Assembly (NCBI GenBank): GCA_964624235.1 | Contig: CAZUXY010000010.1 | Span: 1 to 64,000 of the forward strand | Direction of reading: 5' to 3' | Origin: CAZUXY01 sp964624235 | GTDB taxonomy: Bacteria > Spirochaetota > UBA4802 > UBA5368 | DNA: 64,000 bases | Shown here: positions 35,881 to 44,959 of the stretch, piece after piece | How positions within the stretch are numbered: the stretch's first letter is position 1 | Layout of the letters: each line of letters begins with the position of its first letter | Position numbers and translations under genes: made by a program | The notes under the pieces: model-generated | The model's input: only the letters and a program-made list of their open reading frames with translations | Databases searched by the model: none | What the model was told of the DNA's origin: nothing

Positions 35881-37581
35881 CTACTCTTCAGCAAGCCATG
35901 TACGCAGCAACTGGGCGACATCATCCGGCCGCTCACGGGCGAGGTTTATGGCATTGGTCTGCAATTCAAGCCTGGCCTTTTCCTCAAGGGAGAGTTCCAC
36001 ATCAATACCCTCCTCTTCGGCGGCCCTTAATGCGGCTTCACGCATACGCTGCTGTTCCAGCGCCAGCTGCTCTTCCCGCATCCTCCGCCTTCTTGCCAGT
36101 TCCTTGCTTATCGCCCTGAAAAGCACCATTCCAAGGAAAAGCGCGAACACGCCGATGAGAGCCGCTAGGAGTATCTTTTTAAGCTGTTCGCGCTTCTGGA
36201 ACTCCTCTCGCAGCTTGTTCCAGTCCCTCGTGCGGTCGAACATGATGTTTTCCACCGCAACCTGGTCGCCGCGGACCTCGTTGAAGTTTATCGATTTTTT
36301 AACGATATTCTCCGCCTGCTTGAGTTCATCCCGTGTCAGGGGTGTCTGGACCGGTTTCTTGGTCGGATCAAGATCATAATCACCGTTGGGTTTTCGAGGA
36401 AGATCCTGATATCCATCGATTGCAATGGCCACCGATATTCCCGAGATATCATAGGGATCGCGTTGTATTTTCTTAATCCCCTTGTTAACGGCGTTGTTCT
36501 TTATATTTTCCTGTTTGTCATATTTTGAAAACTGGTCATCGCTCGCCTTGTATCCGGGCGGCTTGTTTCCCTCGGTACCTGCGGGTCCTTCCGGATTCCA
36601 GCCATGACCCTCGAAATGTTCTTTCGTGGATTTTTCTGAAACGACCAGCGAATCCTTGACCTTGCGTTCCGAATAAGGGGTCGCCGGGTTATCGGGCTCC
36701 ATTTCTATGGGCGTGTATTCTTCCTTTTCCTCGGTCACCTTGTCCCAGTTGAAGTCCAGGTTCAACCTGACTATCTGTATCCTGTCAGGAGTATATATCC
36801 TTTCCAGCCCCTTCCTTATATCCCTCAGCAGCTGCACCCTTGCCTTTTCTTCTATCTTTTTCCTGTACTCGAGCATGGTGTACTCGGCTTTTGCCGAATC
36901 CAGCTCATCATCAAAATCGGATATAATCTTACCGTACTCATCGGTCACCGTCACATTGTCCGGCTTGAGCTTTCCGCCCACCGCCCTGGATACCAGGTAC
37001 ATTATTCCCTTTATTTCTTTCTTGCTCAGTTTTTCATAACCCGGCGCAAGATGTACGGTCACCGCCGCCGTATACGGGTTTTCTTTTTCCGTGAAAAGTT
37101 CATCTTCAGTAATTGCTATTTCCACATCCGCTTTCTCTATGTTTTTCAGGGATTCTATATGTCGTTTGATCTCATCCCTCAAGGCACGCATGTACTTGAC
37201 ATCCAGTTCCTTGTCGGTTTCAGTCCATTTTGAAATGTCAAAGAGTTTCCATCCCGGAATCCCTCTGGGTATCATGTTCTCCTGCGCAAGGCGTGTCATT
37301 ATTAGTTCCCGCTGCTCGGGACGAACAAAGACAGAAGTCGTTCCGGAGGTTTCATATCTGAAACCCATCTCCTCAAGCTTCTTGGTCACCTGGCCGAAAT
37401 CTTCCGATCCCAGTTCAGTGAAAAGCACCACGTTGGATTTTGTAGTCGATACCGAAAATAGAACGACGAAGGAGACCATCACGACCGCGAGAACCGAGGC
37501 TATTATGATCTTTTTTGTTTTATCCAGCTTCCCGTAGATTTCCCTGACCTGGGTCCATATTCTTTTTAAAAACTCCAGCAT
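35881..37581 (-). CDS. fliF: Flagellar M-ring protein FliF
   Basis: A 566-residue MS-ring protein with two transmembrane helices, at ~24-45 and ~460-485. A YscJ/FliF ring-building domain comes first (VLFTELGSEDFGQVTKKLEEM, then the IPRGIPGWKLFD segment), and the ring domain and long acidic linker lie between. The C-terminal ~30 residues (NAINLARERPDDVAQLLRTW) bind FliG. GGGAGG lies upstream of ATG. 113 nt separate it from fliG, and 203 nt from fliE upstream. Confidence 0.97.
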   Translation of the reverse strand: MLEFLKRIWTQVREIYGKLDKTKKIIIASVLAVVMVSFVVLFSVSTTKSNVVLFTELGSEDFGQVTKKLEEMGFRYETSGTTSVFVRPEQRELIMTRLAQENMIPRGIPGWKLFDISKWTETDKELDVKYMRALRDEIKRHIESLKNIEKADVEIAITEDELFTEKENPYTAAVTVHLAPGYEKLSKKEIKGIMYLVSRAVGGKLKPDNVTVTDEYGKIISDFDDELDSAKAEYTMLEYRKKIEEKARVQLLRDIRKGLERIYTPDRIQIVRLNLDFNWDKVTEEKEEYTPIEMEPDNPATPYSERKVKDSLVVSEKSTKEHFEGHGWNPEGPAGTEGNKPPGYKASDDQFSKYDKQENIKNNAVNKGIKKIQRDPYDISGISVAIAIDGYQDLPRKPNGDYDLDPTKKPVQTPLTRDELKQAENIVKKSINFNEVRGDQVAVENIMFDRTRDWNKLREEFQKREQLKKILLAALIGVFALFLGMVLFRAISKELARRRRMREEQLALEQQRMREAALRAAEEEGIDVELSLEEKARLELQTNAINLARERPDDVAQLLRTWLAEE

Positions 37582-37696
37582 ACCAACCCTCCCTTACCGT
37601 TATAAAGAGGACACCGTAATCAAACCGTTAAAATTATCCCGATTTAAGGCGACATAATGCCTGTAGCATATATAAAAAAAATTGTAAATCAAAAAA

Positions 37697-37732
37697 TCAA
37701 TTAATTTCCAAAAAAATTCAATTAATTTCCAA
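37697..37732. repeat. 15-bp tandem direct repeat, 21-nt period
   Basis: TCAATTAATTTCCAA occurs at 37697-37711 and again at 37718-37732, two helical turns apart. It is in the 203-nt A+T-rich gap between fliE and fliF, the largest internal gap of the flagellar operon. It may be an operator, or part of an internal promoter region (TTGATT on the minus strand overlaps it). Confidence 0.6.
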
Positions 37733-37784
37733 GCATCATCATGGGTCATTATAACTTTCCTCGGCCAACTCTCAAACTACGTTT

Positions 37785-38111
37785 TTATCTCAGGTTTACA
37801 AGCTCTCTGTAAGCCCTGATAGCCTCATCCCTGACCGCTTTTACGAAGCTCAGGGATATCTCAGCCTTCTGTGCCGCAATCATGACTGTGTGTATATCTA
37901 CTTTTTCCGGTTCATAAATCATTTTCCGGGTGAGTTCTTCCGATTCCACCTGCAAATTGTTGACCTTGCCGATCGCATTCATCAAGACTTCACCGAATGA
38001 TGCGGCTACATTTTCATCAGGTCGCTGTGCCGGAGTATCGGCATAATGCAGCGGATTTGATGTCTTCAGTGTGACGATATGTCCTTTTACCATCGAACCG
38101 GAAATGTTCAT
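37785..38111 (-). CDS. fliE: Flagellar hook-basal body protein FliE
   Basis: A 108-residue MS-ring/rod junction protein. The C-terminal FliE signature is clear: PEKVDIHTVMIAAQKAEISLSF, then VRDEAIRAYRELVNLR. Its ATG overlaps the TGA of a 54-codon frame upstream (ATGA). Confidence 0.93.
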   Translation of the reverse strand: MNISGSMVKGHIVTLKTSNPLHYADTPAQRPDENVAASFGEVLMNAIGKVNNLQVESEELTRKMIYEPEKVDIHTVMIAAQKAEISLSFVKAVRDEAIRAYRELVNLR

Positions 38112-38272
38112 ACAATAACCCCGTTTTTATTGATAACCACAGTGTTGTTCTTCAGGGTATATGACAGGTGTTCCCTGAAAGGGCGCACCCTGTTGATTCT
38201 TTTCATGCTGTCCACGCTGGACAGGTCATGTGATAGATGAATTTCCATCTTTCCGGACTGCTCACTCATCAT
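38108..38272 (-). CDS. Unrecognised 54-residue protein between flgC and fliE
   Basis: A short gene on the minus strand, starting ATG at 38272 (or ATG 38269) with GGAGGTGA 3-4 nt upstream, one of the best ribosome sites in the operon. It ends in TGA overlapping the fliE ATG as ATGA, so translation is likely coupled. The product starts MMSEQSGKMEIHLSHDL and ends NNTVVINKNGVIV. It is basic in the middle (MKRINRVRPFREH), with no signal peptide or membrane helix. I do not recognise it. Position and coupling suggest a role in flagellar rod or export assembly, which is inference. Confidence 0.7.
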   Translation of the reverse strand: MMSEQSGKMEIHLSHDLSSVDSMKRINRVRPFREHLSYTLKNNTVVINKNGVIV

Positions 38273-38287
38273 GGCTCACCTCCGCAA

Positions 38288-38752
38288 TTACACCCCTGTT
38301 CTTCCTATTTCCAGTGCCTTCATATACATCGATTTAGAGCTGTTCACCATCATTACATTCGCCTCGTATGAACGCGACGCGGATATAAGGTCTGTCATCT
38401 CGGTTACTATATTAATATTGGGCATCTCAACGTAGCCTTTTTTCGGTCCCGTTTTAATAGCATCGGGATGCGTAGGGTCGTACACCAGTCTGAAGGGCGC
38501 GGTGTCGTCTTCGATTTTAACTATTCTTACGCCCTGGCCGGAACCATGCTGTATTCTTTCCGGAACAAGCGGTGACTTGTAAAACGGGCGTATGTTGACC
38601 GGCGCGAAGATCGCCCGTTTGCGGCAATAGGGACCGCCTTTCGGGGTCCTTGTTGTGGTCGCGTTGGCCACGTTGCTGCTGATCAGGTCCATCCGCAGCC
38701 TCTGGGCCGTGAGCGAAGTGGACGATATGTTAAAACTGTCGAACATTCCCAT
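38288..38752 (-). CDS. flgC: Flagellar proximal rod protein FlgC
   Basis: A 154-residue rod protein. N-terminal rod signature LTAQRLRMDLISSNVANATT; C-terminal FlgC/FlgG-type EMTDLISASRSYEANVMM. Exported by the flagellar type III system without a cleaved signal. It begins 12 nt after flgB with an AAGGAAGG ribosome site. Confidence 0.96.
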   Translation of the reverse strand: MGMFDSFNISSTSLTAQRLRMDLISSNVANATTTRTPKGGPYCRKRAIFAPVNIRPFYKSPLVPERIQHGSGQGVRIVKIEDDTAPFRLVYDPTHPDAIKTGPKKGYVEMPNINIVTEMTDLISASRSYEANVMMVNSSKSMYMKALEIGRTGV

Positions 38753-38764
38753 GGGTTACCTTCC

Positions 38765-39193
38765 TTATACCGTCCTCATCACCATCTTCAGCATTTTGAA
38801 ATTTTCATTAAGCATGGTAACATAGGCGTTATAACGCATCTGGTTCTTGGATGCATCAACGCTTTCTTTCTCTATATCCACATTGTTGCCGTCGTTGCGG
38901 TAGGTAGTGGAATAATCGAGATGTATCCTGGGGGAGACGCTTTTTATGTCTTTTCCAATGTAAAAAGGGATATGCAACGTATCGGTCATTTTAGCCGGGA
39001 GCCTGTTGTTTTCATCATATTTCGCGGTAATTACCCTTTTAAGCTGACTTTCGAAGTTCACCTCGCTCCTTTTAAAATGAGGAACGTCTACATTGGCGAT
39101 ATTATTAGCGATAACGTTCTTCCTTAAAAGTTCAACATCCAGTCCTTTTTCAAGAAGGTAATTCGTCTTCATTAATCCGCTGTTTTCAAACAT
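38765..39193 (-). CDS. flgB: Flagellar proximal rod protein FlgB
   Basis: A 142-residue rod protein, first of the operon. N-terminal signature KNVIANNIANVDVPHFKRSEV and C-terminal VDASKNQMRYNAYVTMLNENF. ATG 39193 chosen because AAGGAG lies 9 nt upstream; the open frame extends 28 codons further 5' but does not resemble FlgB. Confidence 0.94.
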   Translation of the reverse strand: MFENSGLMKTNYLLEKGLDVELLRKNVIANNIANVDVPHFKRSEVNFESQLKRVITAKYDENNRLPAKMTDTLHIPFYIGKDIKSVSPRIHLDYSTTYRNDGNNVDIEKESVDASKNQMRYNAYVTMLNENFKMLKMVMRTV

Positions 39194-39550
39194 TTCACGG
39201 CACTCCTTATAATAGTAAATCCCTGTTATTCTCATCGGTAAAAACAGGATTTTCATAAGTTTTTTTTGTTGGGACATAATTTTTTTTGAATCCTCACATC
39301 ACAAAAAATGCTTTACATGTCCCTGTTACGGTTCCTGTTATCTGCAGGGATTATCAAAATGTAAGCTCAAAGGAGTGATTTGTTGAAAGTACACTTTACA
39401 GGGTGGCTATAGAGTGTTTTTCCACCACCCATTATTGCGGTACTGCCCGAACAACCACCCCGTATAATCAGCACCGATACTACAATCCCATGAAACAGCT
39501 GAATACTCTATAAATAATAATCCTGTCATGATAATACGAACCGCGCTGAA
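39194..39550. other. Upstream region of the flagellar operon
   Basis: A+T-rich divergent region. On the minus strand TAACAGG occurs three times (39340-39334, 39328-39322, 39228-39222), the first two 12 nt apart. No sigma28-type promoter (TAAA...GCCGATAA) was found. Confidence 0.4.
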
Positions 39551-39868
39551 ATGACCATGATCAACGACAATGGAAGGGACGATTTCAAAAAAACCCTTAT
39601 TCTTCTCATCAGGGATATACTTCCCGACCTGGAGGAATTCCCGGAAATGTACGGATGTCTGAACGAACTCAGGGAAGTATACTCGTCACTGTTTGAGTTG
39701 GAAATTAAAGATGACACTATCATTATGCAGCTAAGGCATCACCTGGTGCGTTGTAAATCTATAATGCTAACACTCTATACGCTCTACCCTTCTTGTAACT
39801 TTTTCGATGCCGTGTTCAGAAGGCTGGACAGTATCCTGCAAATATTAGACACATGTGTGAGCGACTGA
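39551..39868 (+). CDS. Small hypothetical protein
   Basis: A 105-residue, Leu/Asp/Glu-rich, probably all-helical soluble protein with scattered Cys residues. I do not recognise it. It is divergent from the flagellar operon and converges with the next gene. No clear ribosome site; another in-frame ATG lies two codons in. It may or may not be real. Confidence 0.4.
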   Translation: MTMINDNGRDDFKKTLILLIRDILPDLEEFPEMYGCLNELREVYSSLFELEIKDDTIIMQLRHHLVRCKSIMLTLYTLYPSCNFFDAVFRRLDSILQILDTCVSD

Positions 39869-39888
39869 TATTTACACAGGATTCTCCT

Positions 39889-40491
39889 CTATGGGACTTC
39901 AAGTATTTTACAGTGAACAACCAGCCGGTTTTCCTTTTTCTCAAAAATGAAAGTACGTCCATCACCGTAGCGATAAGGAACAATGAGTATGCTCCCCCTG
40001 AACCCGCTGTTTCTTTCTTTTTTCAGTATGATCTCTCTGTTTTCACGTGAAGTTAAATAAGCCCGGTCTATTCCCACCATCTGCTGTCCTTCCGTATGAT
40101 ACCTGAAAACAATCAGAGGAAAAAACAGCTCGTTCCCTCCCTCGTCCTTTTTATAGAATGCCCTTTTTTTCATGCATGAGAGCACCAGCTCATTTCTCTT
40201 CTCGTCTCCCAGTACTTCAAAACCGCACGAAGTACCGGCGGTAAACTTCCTGCCCGGAGGAAATTCCCTGTTGAAAAGCGATATACCCTTTTTCAGTAAA
40301 TTCTCCGCACATATGGGACACTTGTCAATACGGGCGTCGGCGAAAAGCTTCAGGGCCATTATGGGAGGTTCATACGAAGCTGAAGCATCTGTTTTCCTTG
40401 AATCGACATCACCATGAACCCAGGTTGCATATACCAGTAGTAAAGAGATCAGTATAGCAGGCACCTGACAGTATTTTTGATTCATACTCAT
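39889..40491 (-). CDS. Exported hypothetical protein with Cys pair
   Basis: A 200-residue protein with an N-terminal hydrophobic signal (VPAILISLLLVYATWVHG). The mature part contains KCPICAENL and GTSCGFEVLG, so a metal- or disulfide-forming CxxC is possible. The pattern (ALSGFAFLPGG-like secreted DUF) is not one I can name. ATG 40491 overlaps the stop of the alpha/beta hydrolase gene, so they are coupled. Confidence 0.6.
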   Translation of the reverse strand: MSMNQKYCQVPAILISLLLVYATWVHGDVDSRKTDASASYEPPIMALKLFADARIDKCPICAENLLKKGISLFNREFPPGRKFTAGTSCGFEVLGDEKRNELVLSCMKKRAFYKKDEGGNELFFPLIVFRYHTEGQQMVGIDRAYLTSRENREIILKKERNSGFRGSILIVPYRYGDGRTFIFEKKENRLVVHCKILEVP

Positions 40492-41336
40492 CACCTTTCA
40501 TGTTTTGCGATAAATCTGTCCAGGCCCGATATATAACTTTCCCTGGAAGTAAGGAATCCTCCGTTATGAGAGCCCCTTATTTCGTTGAAAAATCTCTCAC
40601 CCCTCAAACCTTCATAAATCCTCCTGCCGTGACTGAAAGGTATGATTTCATCATCACGGCTGTGGATCACCAGCACCGGGCATCGCGCTGAAGCTGCGTA
40701 CACGGCTGTTTCATATTTATAGGTAATGATAATACCGGTCGGGCATAAAGAACAATAATGTCGCGCGATTTCCTTCATCGAATAAAAACCTGATTCCAGT
40801 ACGAGCATTGCGGGACGTGCTTTTGACGCCAGCCATGCCGCCACGGCGGCACCCAGGGATCTGCCCATAATAATTATCCTCTCCCGGGGTATATTCATTT
40901 CCCCGGTCATGTGCTTCCATACCGCATATACATCCTTATACGTTCCCTGTTCGGAGGGTGCGCCCCCACTCAATCCAAATCCGCGGTAATCGAATATTAA
41001 TACTCCGAGACCCAGCCCGTGCAGGATTTTTATAGTGTCCAGCCGATGAGATATATTCCCCGCATTGCCATGGCAGAAGAGTACCGAAAAACGAGGTCGC
41101 TCCGCCGGGATCCACCATGCGTTGATGATCACACCATCTTCGGTGGTTATGGTTTTTTCTATAAACGAAAGGTCCACCGCGGCGGGATCGGCCACAAGTT
41201 TCCTGTCAGGGTGGTATACGAATGCATTCTGGCAACCCGCCAGAATAAAAAGCATCAATAGACAATAAAACCCCCGCTGCGCGATGGCCGAAGTATGCGC
41301 GATACCATATGAAGCGGATGTGTTGGTGCCGTCCAT
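40491..41336 (-). CDS. Alpha/beta-hydrolase lipoprotein (BEM46-like)
   Basis: A 281-residue serine hydrolase. The signal ends in lipobox LFILAGC. Motifs: HGNAGNISHR (oxyanion strand), the nucleophile elbow GRSLGAAVAAW, the acid region IHSRDDEIIPFSHG, and a C-terminal His in RGSHNGGF. This fits the BEM46/ABHD13-like family of unknown substrate. Being a lipoprotein it acts in the periplasm or outer membrane. It overlaps the downstream hypothetical gene by 1-4 nt. Confidence 0.82.
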   Translation of the reverse strand: MDGTNTSASYGIAHTSAIAQRGFYCLLMLFILAGCQNAFVYHPDRKLVADPAAVDLSFIEKTITTEDGVIINAWWIPAERPRFSVLFCHGNAGNISHRLDTIKILHGLGLGVLIFDYRGFGLSGGAPSEQGTYKDVYAVWKHMTGEMNIPRERIIIMGRSLGAAVAAWLASKARPAMLVLESGFYSMKEIARHYCSLCPTGIIITYKYETAVYAASARCPVLVIHSRDDEIIPFSHGRRIYEGLRGERFFNEIRGSHNGGFLTSRESYISGLDRFIAKHER

Positions 41337-41354
41337 TTTGTATAAAAGCGTTAT

Positions 41355-43283
41355 TCAGAAAAAAATATTCCATCCCAGAGCATAATGCATCTGCACAAAA
41401 TCATAACTGTAATATCTCTTTACTTCAATGAATATCGTGTTGTTTTGCGACAACCTGAAAGAATGTTCCATGGAAAGATCCACCACCGCATGACTGTCTC
41501 CCAGGAAATAATCCACCGCCCTGCCCGCGAGATGAGTCTTCCAGAAAGGCGAGATATTCAGCATCAGCCCGGCAGATCCCCCCATTCCCGCCGCATAGCG
41601 GTCATCGATTTCCGGCGCAAGGAAAACGTCCGGTTCGGCAAGCAGGTACACCAGCAGAGGACGGCCGATCCTCCATGCCACTCCCCCTCCCATGATCAGT
41701 CCGTACGTCAGAATACTTCTGTCAATCTCAACATCCTTCCGATACACACCCGTTTTTATTTTCCATGAAAACGATTTAAAGAACCTGTCAATCGGTGAGA
41801 TTGACCTTATATCGACGACATCAAGACCCTGAAAGACCGGTTTACGGCGTTCTGAATAATACCTGACAGCCACATCGGTAAAAATTATCTGGGCTCCCTC
41901 GAGATATCCCTCATCAGGGTCCAGCAGCGTGTGGTATGCGGGACGATAGCGTAATTCCTGGAAAGCCTGACCGTCCTTGAAACCGGCGCCGGCCATCAGA
42001 CGGTTCGAACGGTGTCCCTGTAACGGATCTGCCGGAACCGATATCCCCGGGTCTTCCCCTACCTTCTCTTCCTTTGTGCCCAGGCCGCTTCTGGCGCCCA
42101 ACAGCGATATCAGCTTTTCCTGATACACAGAACGGTCGACCCTCCCTTTGGAATAATGGTATTTCAGATATTCCGCCGCCAGATCGAATATTCGTATCTT
42201 TTCATCTTTAGGAATCGTCGCTTTCAACACCTCTCCCGGCTTTCTGGTTCCTCTTACCAATGATATGGCCGTTTTCTGACCGCCGGCACTCAATGCTGAC
42301 GCGATATACCTGATTTTCGTTACCCTTGAGGGGCGATACTGTATCCCCTTCAACAATCCGTTCTTCTCCGCCCGCCTCATGGTATCAACGGGTATCACCC
42401 ATAAACCCCGGTTATCGGTAAGCGCCAGTCCGGGACGCGCGATGTCGAACAGAAAAAGCAGATTATACGAACAGTTCTCATCGAAGAAAAAGTAATCCGA
42501 ATAAACACTGTCCAGTTCGACTATATGCATTATTATCCTTACTACTTCCTCTTTCGTGAAAACGAGGGGGTATTCCCATATATCGCGGAAATCGAAGTCA
42601 TTATATTCCGCCACCTTCGCGTAATAGGGCAGGCTTGAAAAATAGCCCCGGTAAAAACCGAACACTCCCAACAGCGCGTAAAAAGGTCCCACCCGGTCTC
42701 CGGTTATGGCTGAATAATTGACGGCGTATGAAAGGAGTTTGCTTTTAGTTTCGGTATCGATACTGATAAAGGTATGTCCGAACATGGAAGCGGGATTGTT
42801 TATGTTAAAAGTAGGAAATATCAACGCGGCGGATACCGGTTTCATGTTCTTTACCAGTTCGTTCAGTTCCGCGCATTCCTTCCTGGGTATTTTATTTTCA
42901 TCGATGGACAGCCTTTTAATCAGCCACGAATACCGGGCCGGAAACCTGCAGGGTATACTTTTCTGTCCCTGTAACGGCTCATTGAATAATGCCCGCAGAG
43001 TCGCTTCAAGTTCATTTTTGGGACTTCGCTTCCCTTTCGGTGAAAGAAAAAACTTCGGATCGTCGATCAGGCTTTTTTTTCCCGTCATGGTCCATTTATA
43101 ATGCAGGAGGGTATGCCAGTAAGGATCATCGTAGAGTTTCATTCTCATGGCCCGTTGAATGAGCTCATCCGGATAGATTGCCGGATCCGCCATTCCCGGT
43201 TTCGCAACGGCGCCTAACAGATCACAATACAGCACAAACACCGCGACCAGTAAAAAAAATACGGATTTATCCTTTGAAAGCAT
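41355..43283 (-). CDS. DUF4105 (Lnb-like periplasmic) protein
   Basis: Exported protein of 642 residues from ATG 43283, which gives a clean signal peptide (MLSKDKSVFFLLVAV...). The DUF4105 domain (~100-330) has its signature NPASMFGHTFISI and later FFFDENCSYNLLFL. The C-terminal ~230 residues look beta-rich, with alternating strands ending VQMHYALGWNIFF, consistent with an outer-membrane barrel. DUF4105 belongs to the NlpC/P60-like Lnb group with a possible lipid-acting Cys/His site; the function is not established. A GTG ten codons upstream is an alternative start. It follows the DUF3015 gene on the same strand. Confidence 0.82.
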   Translation of the reverse strand: MLSKDKSVFFLLVAVFVLYCDLLGAVAKPGMADPAIYPDELIQRAMRMKLYDDPYWHTLLHYKWTMTGKKSLIDDPKFFLSPKGKRSPKNELEATLRALFNEPLQGQKSIPCRFPARYSWLIKRLSIDENKIPRKECAELNELVKNMKPVSAALIFPTFNINNPASMFGHTFISIDTETKSKLLSYAVNYSAITGDRVGPFYALLGVFGFYRGYFSSLPYYAKVAEYNDFDFRDIWEYPLVFTKEEVVRIIMHIVELDSVYSDYFFFDENCSYNLLFLFDIARPGLALTDNRGLWVIPVDTMRRAEKNGLLKGIQYRPSRVTKIRYIASALSAGGQKTAISLVRGTRKPGEVLKATIPKDEKIRIFDLAAEYLKYHYSKGRVDRSVYQEKLISLLGARSGLGTKEEKVGEDPGISVPADPLQGHRSNRLMAGAGFKDGQAFQELRYRPAYHTLLDPDEGYLEGAQIIFTDVAVRYYSERRKPVFQGLDVVDIRSISPIDRFFKSFSWKIKTGVYRKDVEIDRSILTYGLIMGGGVAWRIGRPLLVYLLAEPDVFLAPEIDDRYAAGMGGSAGLMLNISPFWKTHLAGRAVDYFLGDSHAVVDLSMEHSFRLSQNNTIFIEVKRYYSYDFVQMHYALGWNIFF

Positions 43284-43321
43284 AAATCCGTATTTAGTGT
43301 TTTTTAATGTCACGAGACGGA

Positions 43322-43780
43322 TTACAGCAGTGCGGAGATGTTTTTAATAACCTGCTCGTGCGAAACTTCTTTAGAGGTATAAATCTTCACAAAATTGTTC
43401 TGCAGTTTTTTATAGAAATTGCCCCGGTCTTTCTCGGGAACCTCCATGAGTACTGCCAGCGTGTTGAGGTATTCGCCGCGCCCATTGGCGATATCAGTCG
43501 CCAGGTTGTCCATATTCTCAGACACGAAAATGTTTATTTTCTCGTTGGAAGCGAGTTTTGAAAATTTCTGGCAATTTGATGTGCCGGTGGTGATCCCGAA
43601 GGTCTGGTTGCCGAAACTTCCATTGGTGGTGGCAGCGAGGGTCTGGGAAAGCAGTCCGTCATTTCCTTTGAAGATCAAAGAGCCGAGACCGCAGCCGTAA
43701 TTCGACTGTCCGGCAAAAGCGGCAGTTCCTATAGCAACGCATGCGAGCATTACAAAGGAAATTGTTAAAATACGCTTCAT
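43322..43780 (-). CDS. DUF3015 exported protein
   Basis: A 152-residue protein with a signal peptide (cleavage after AFA, residue ~22). The mature part begins SNYGCGLGSLIF with GLLSQTLAATTNGSFGNQTF, the DUF3015 pattern. AAAGGAGGATAT precedes ATG 43780. It lies directly upstream of the DUF4105 gene, a pairing seen in other bacteria, suggesting a shared envelope function that is not known. Confidence 0.85.
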   Translation of the reverse strand: MKRILTISFVMLACVAIGTAAFAGQSNYGCGLGSLIFKGNDGLLSQTLAATTNGSFGNQTFGITTGTSNCQKFSKLASNEKINIFVSENMDNLATDIANGRGEYLNTLAVLMEVPEKDRGNFYKKLQNNFVKIYTSKEVSHEQVIKNISALL

Positions 43781-44125
43781 ATATCCTCCTTTATGTTTAT
43801 AAGTATTTCTTCTTACCCGCTTATTACGGTAAAAAGTCAAATCATTTTATGTTGAATGAAATAAAAAAGCAAATTTTTTTCACTATTTAAAAAATTTCCA
43901 CCACAATAAAAACTTCTAATTCATAACAGTATGTTTTTATAATTGATTTCATCCCTATTATATATTGTTACTTTCATAATATGGAATATATCTATAACTG
44001 CCGGAGTTAATGCTTCATGTATCTCAGTCTATGCGTTCATCGCTGACCAGCAATACATTAAATGATCCACATGGAATCAGATTTCAACTACTGAAAAAAG
44101 GTTCCCGTCTTAAACAGGTACCTTT

Positions 44126-44770
44126 ATGAACAGGATCGACGAACTGCATCGTATCCATGATACGATCAGGGTGGAAATAGAATCCCGACTGGGCGAATTC
44201 ACCCGCATATATAAAGAGGCTTCTGAAACAGATATTTTCAGAGAGCTCATTTTTTGTCTGCTAACCCCTCAATCCAGTGCACGCCGATGCTGGGAAGCCC
44301 TGCAGTCTCTCGAAGAAAAGAACCTTTTAGTACAGGGTGAAAGCGTGGATATAGTCCCTGTTCTCAATATTGTAAGGTTTAAGAATAAAAAGGCTGAAAA
44401 TATCATACGTGCCCGTTCGCTTTTTATGGAAAAGGGGTGCATAAATGTCCGCCGCCGTATTGATGCGCCGGGTGAAGCATTCGCCGTTCGCGGATGGCTT
44501 GCGGTTAATGTCAAGGGTATGGGCTACAAGGAAGCAAGCCATTTTCTGAGGAATATTGGTCGGGGTGAGAACGTGGCCATCCTGGACCGGCATATATTGA
44601 GGAACCTGCTCCATCTGGGTGTAATCGATCACATTCCGGGATCACTCCACCCGCGGCAATACCTTCGTATTGAGGAAAAAATGAAAACCTTTTCCCGGGA
44701 AATTGATATCCCGCTCGAGCACCTGGATTTCGTGTTATGGTACCGCGAAACCGGTGATATCTTTAAATGA
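44126..44770 (+). CDS. ogg: 8-oxoguanine DNA glycosylase/AP lyase, Ogg2 type
   Basis: Base-excision repair enzyme removing 8-oxoguanine and nicking the abasic site. The 214-residue product is short, as in archaeal/bacterial Ogg2. The HhH-GPD core reads VKGMGYKEASHFLRNIG with catalytic Lys, and the Asp is in NVAILDRHILRNL. Divergent from the DUF3015 gene and followed by tRNA-Pro(GGG). Confidence 0.9.
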   Translation: MNRIDELHRIHDTIRVEIESRLGEFTRIYKEASETDIFRELIFCLLTPQSSARRCWEALQSLEEKNLLVQGESVDIVPVLNIVRFKNKKAENIIRARSLFMEKGCINVRRRIDAPGEAFAVRGWLAVNVKGMGYKEASHFLRNIGRGENVAILDRHILRNLLHLGVIDHIPGSLHPRQYLRIEEKMKTFSREIDIPLEHLDFVLWYRETGDIFK

Positions 44771-44838
44771 ATATTTGTTGAATTGAACCTGAAAGTCCAT
44801 TTGATGACTCCATTTTTTAATACACTGAAATATTTTTC

Positions 44839-44866
44839 TTTACACGGTATACGCCATGTTTATACT
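44839..44866 (+). promoter_or_regulatory. Promoter of tRNA-Pro(GGG)
   Basis: TTTACA (44839-44844), a 16-nt spacer and TATACT (44861-44866). The predicted start, near 44873, is about 12 nt before the mature tRNA 5' end. Confidence 0.65.
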
Positions 44867-44884
44867 CTGGCCTTGTTTCTGTAA

Positions 44885-44959
44885 CGGGGCGTAGCGCAGT
44901 CCGGTTAGCGCACATGACTGGGGGTCATGGGGTCGGAGGTTCAAATCCTCTCGCCCCGA
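44885..44959 (+). tRNA. tRNA-Pro(GGG)
   Basis: Full cloverleaf: acceptor CGGGGCG/CGCCCCG, discriminator A, anticodon arm CATGA-CTGGGGG-TCATG with anticodon GGG, and T loop GTTCAAATC. CCA is not encoded. It is the second proline tRNA in the window. Confidence 0.95.
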
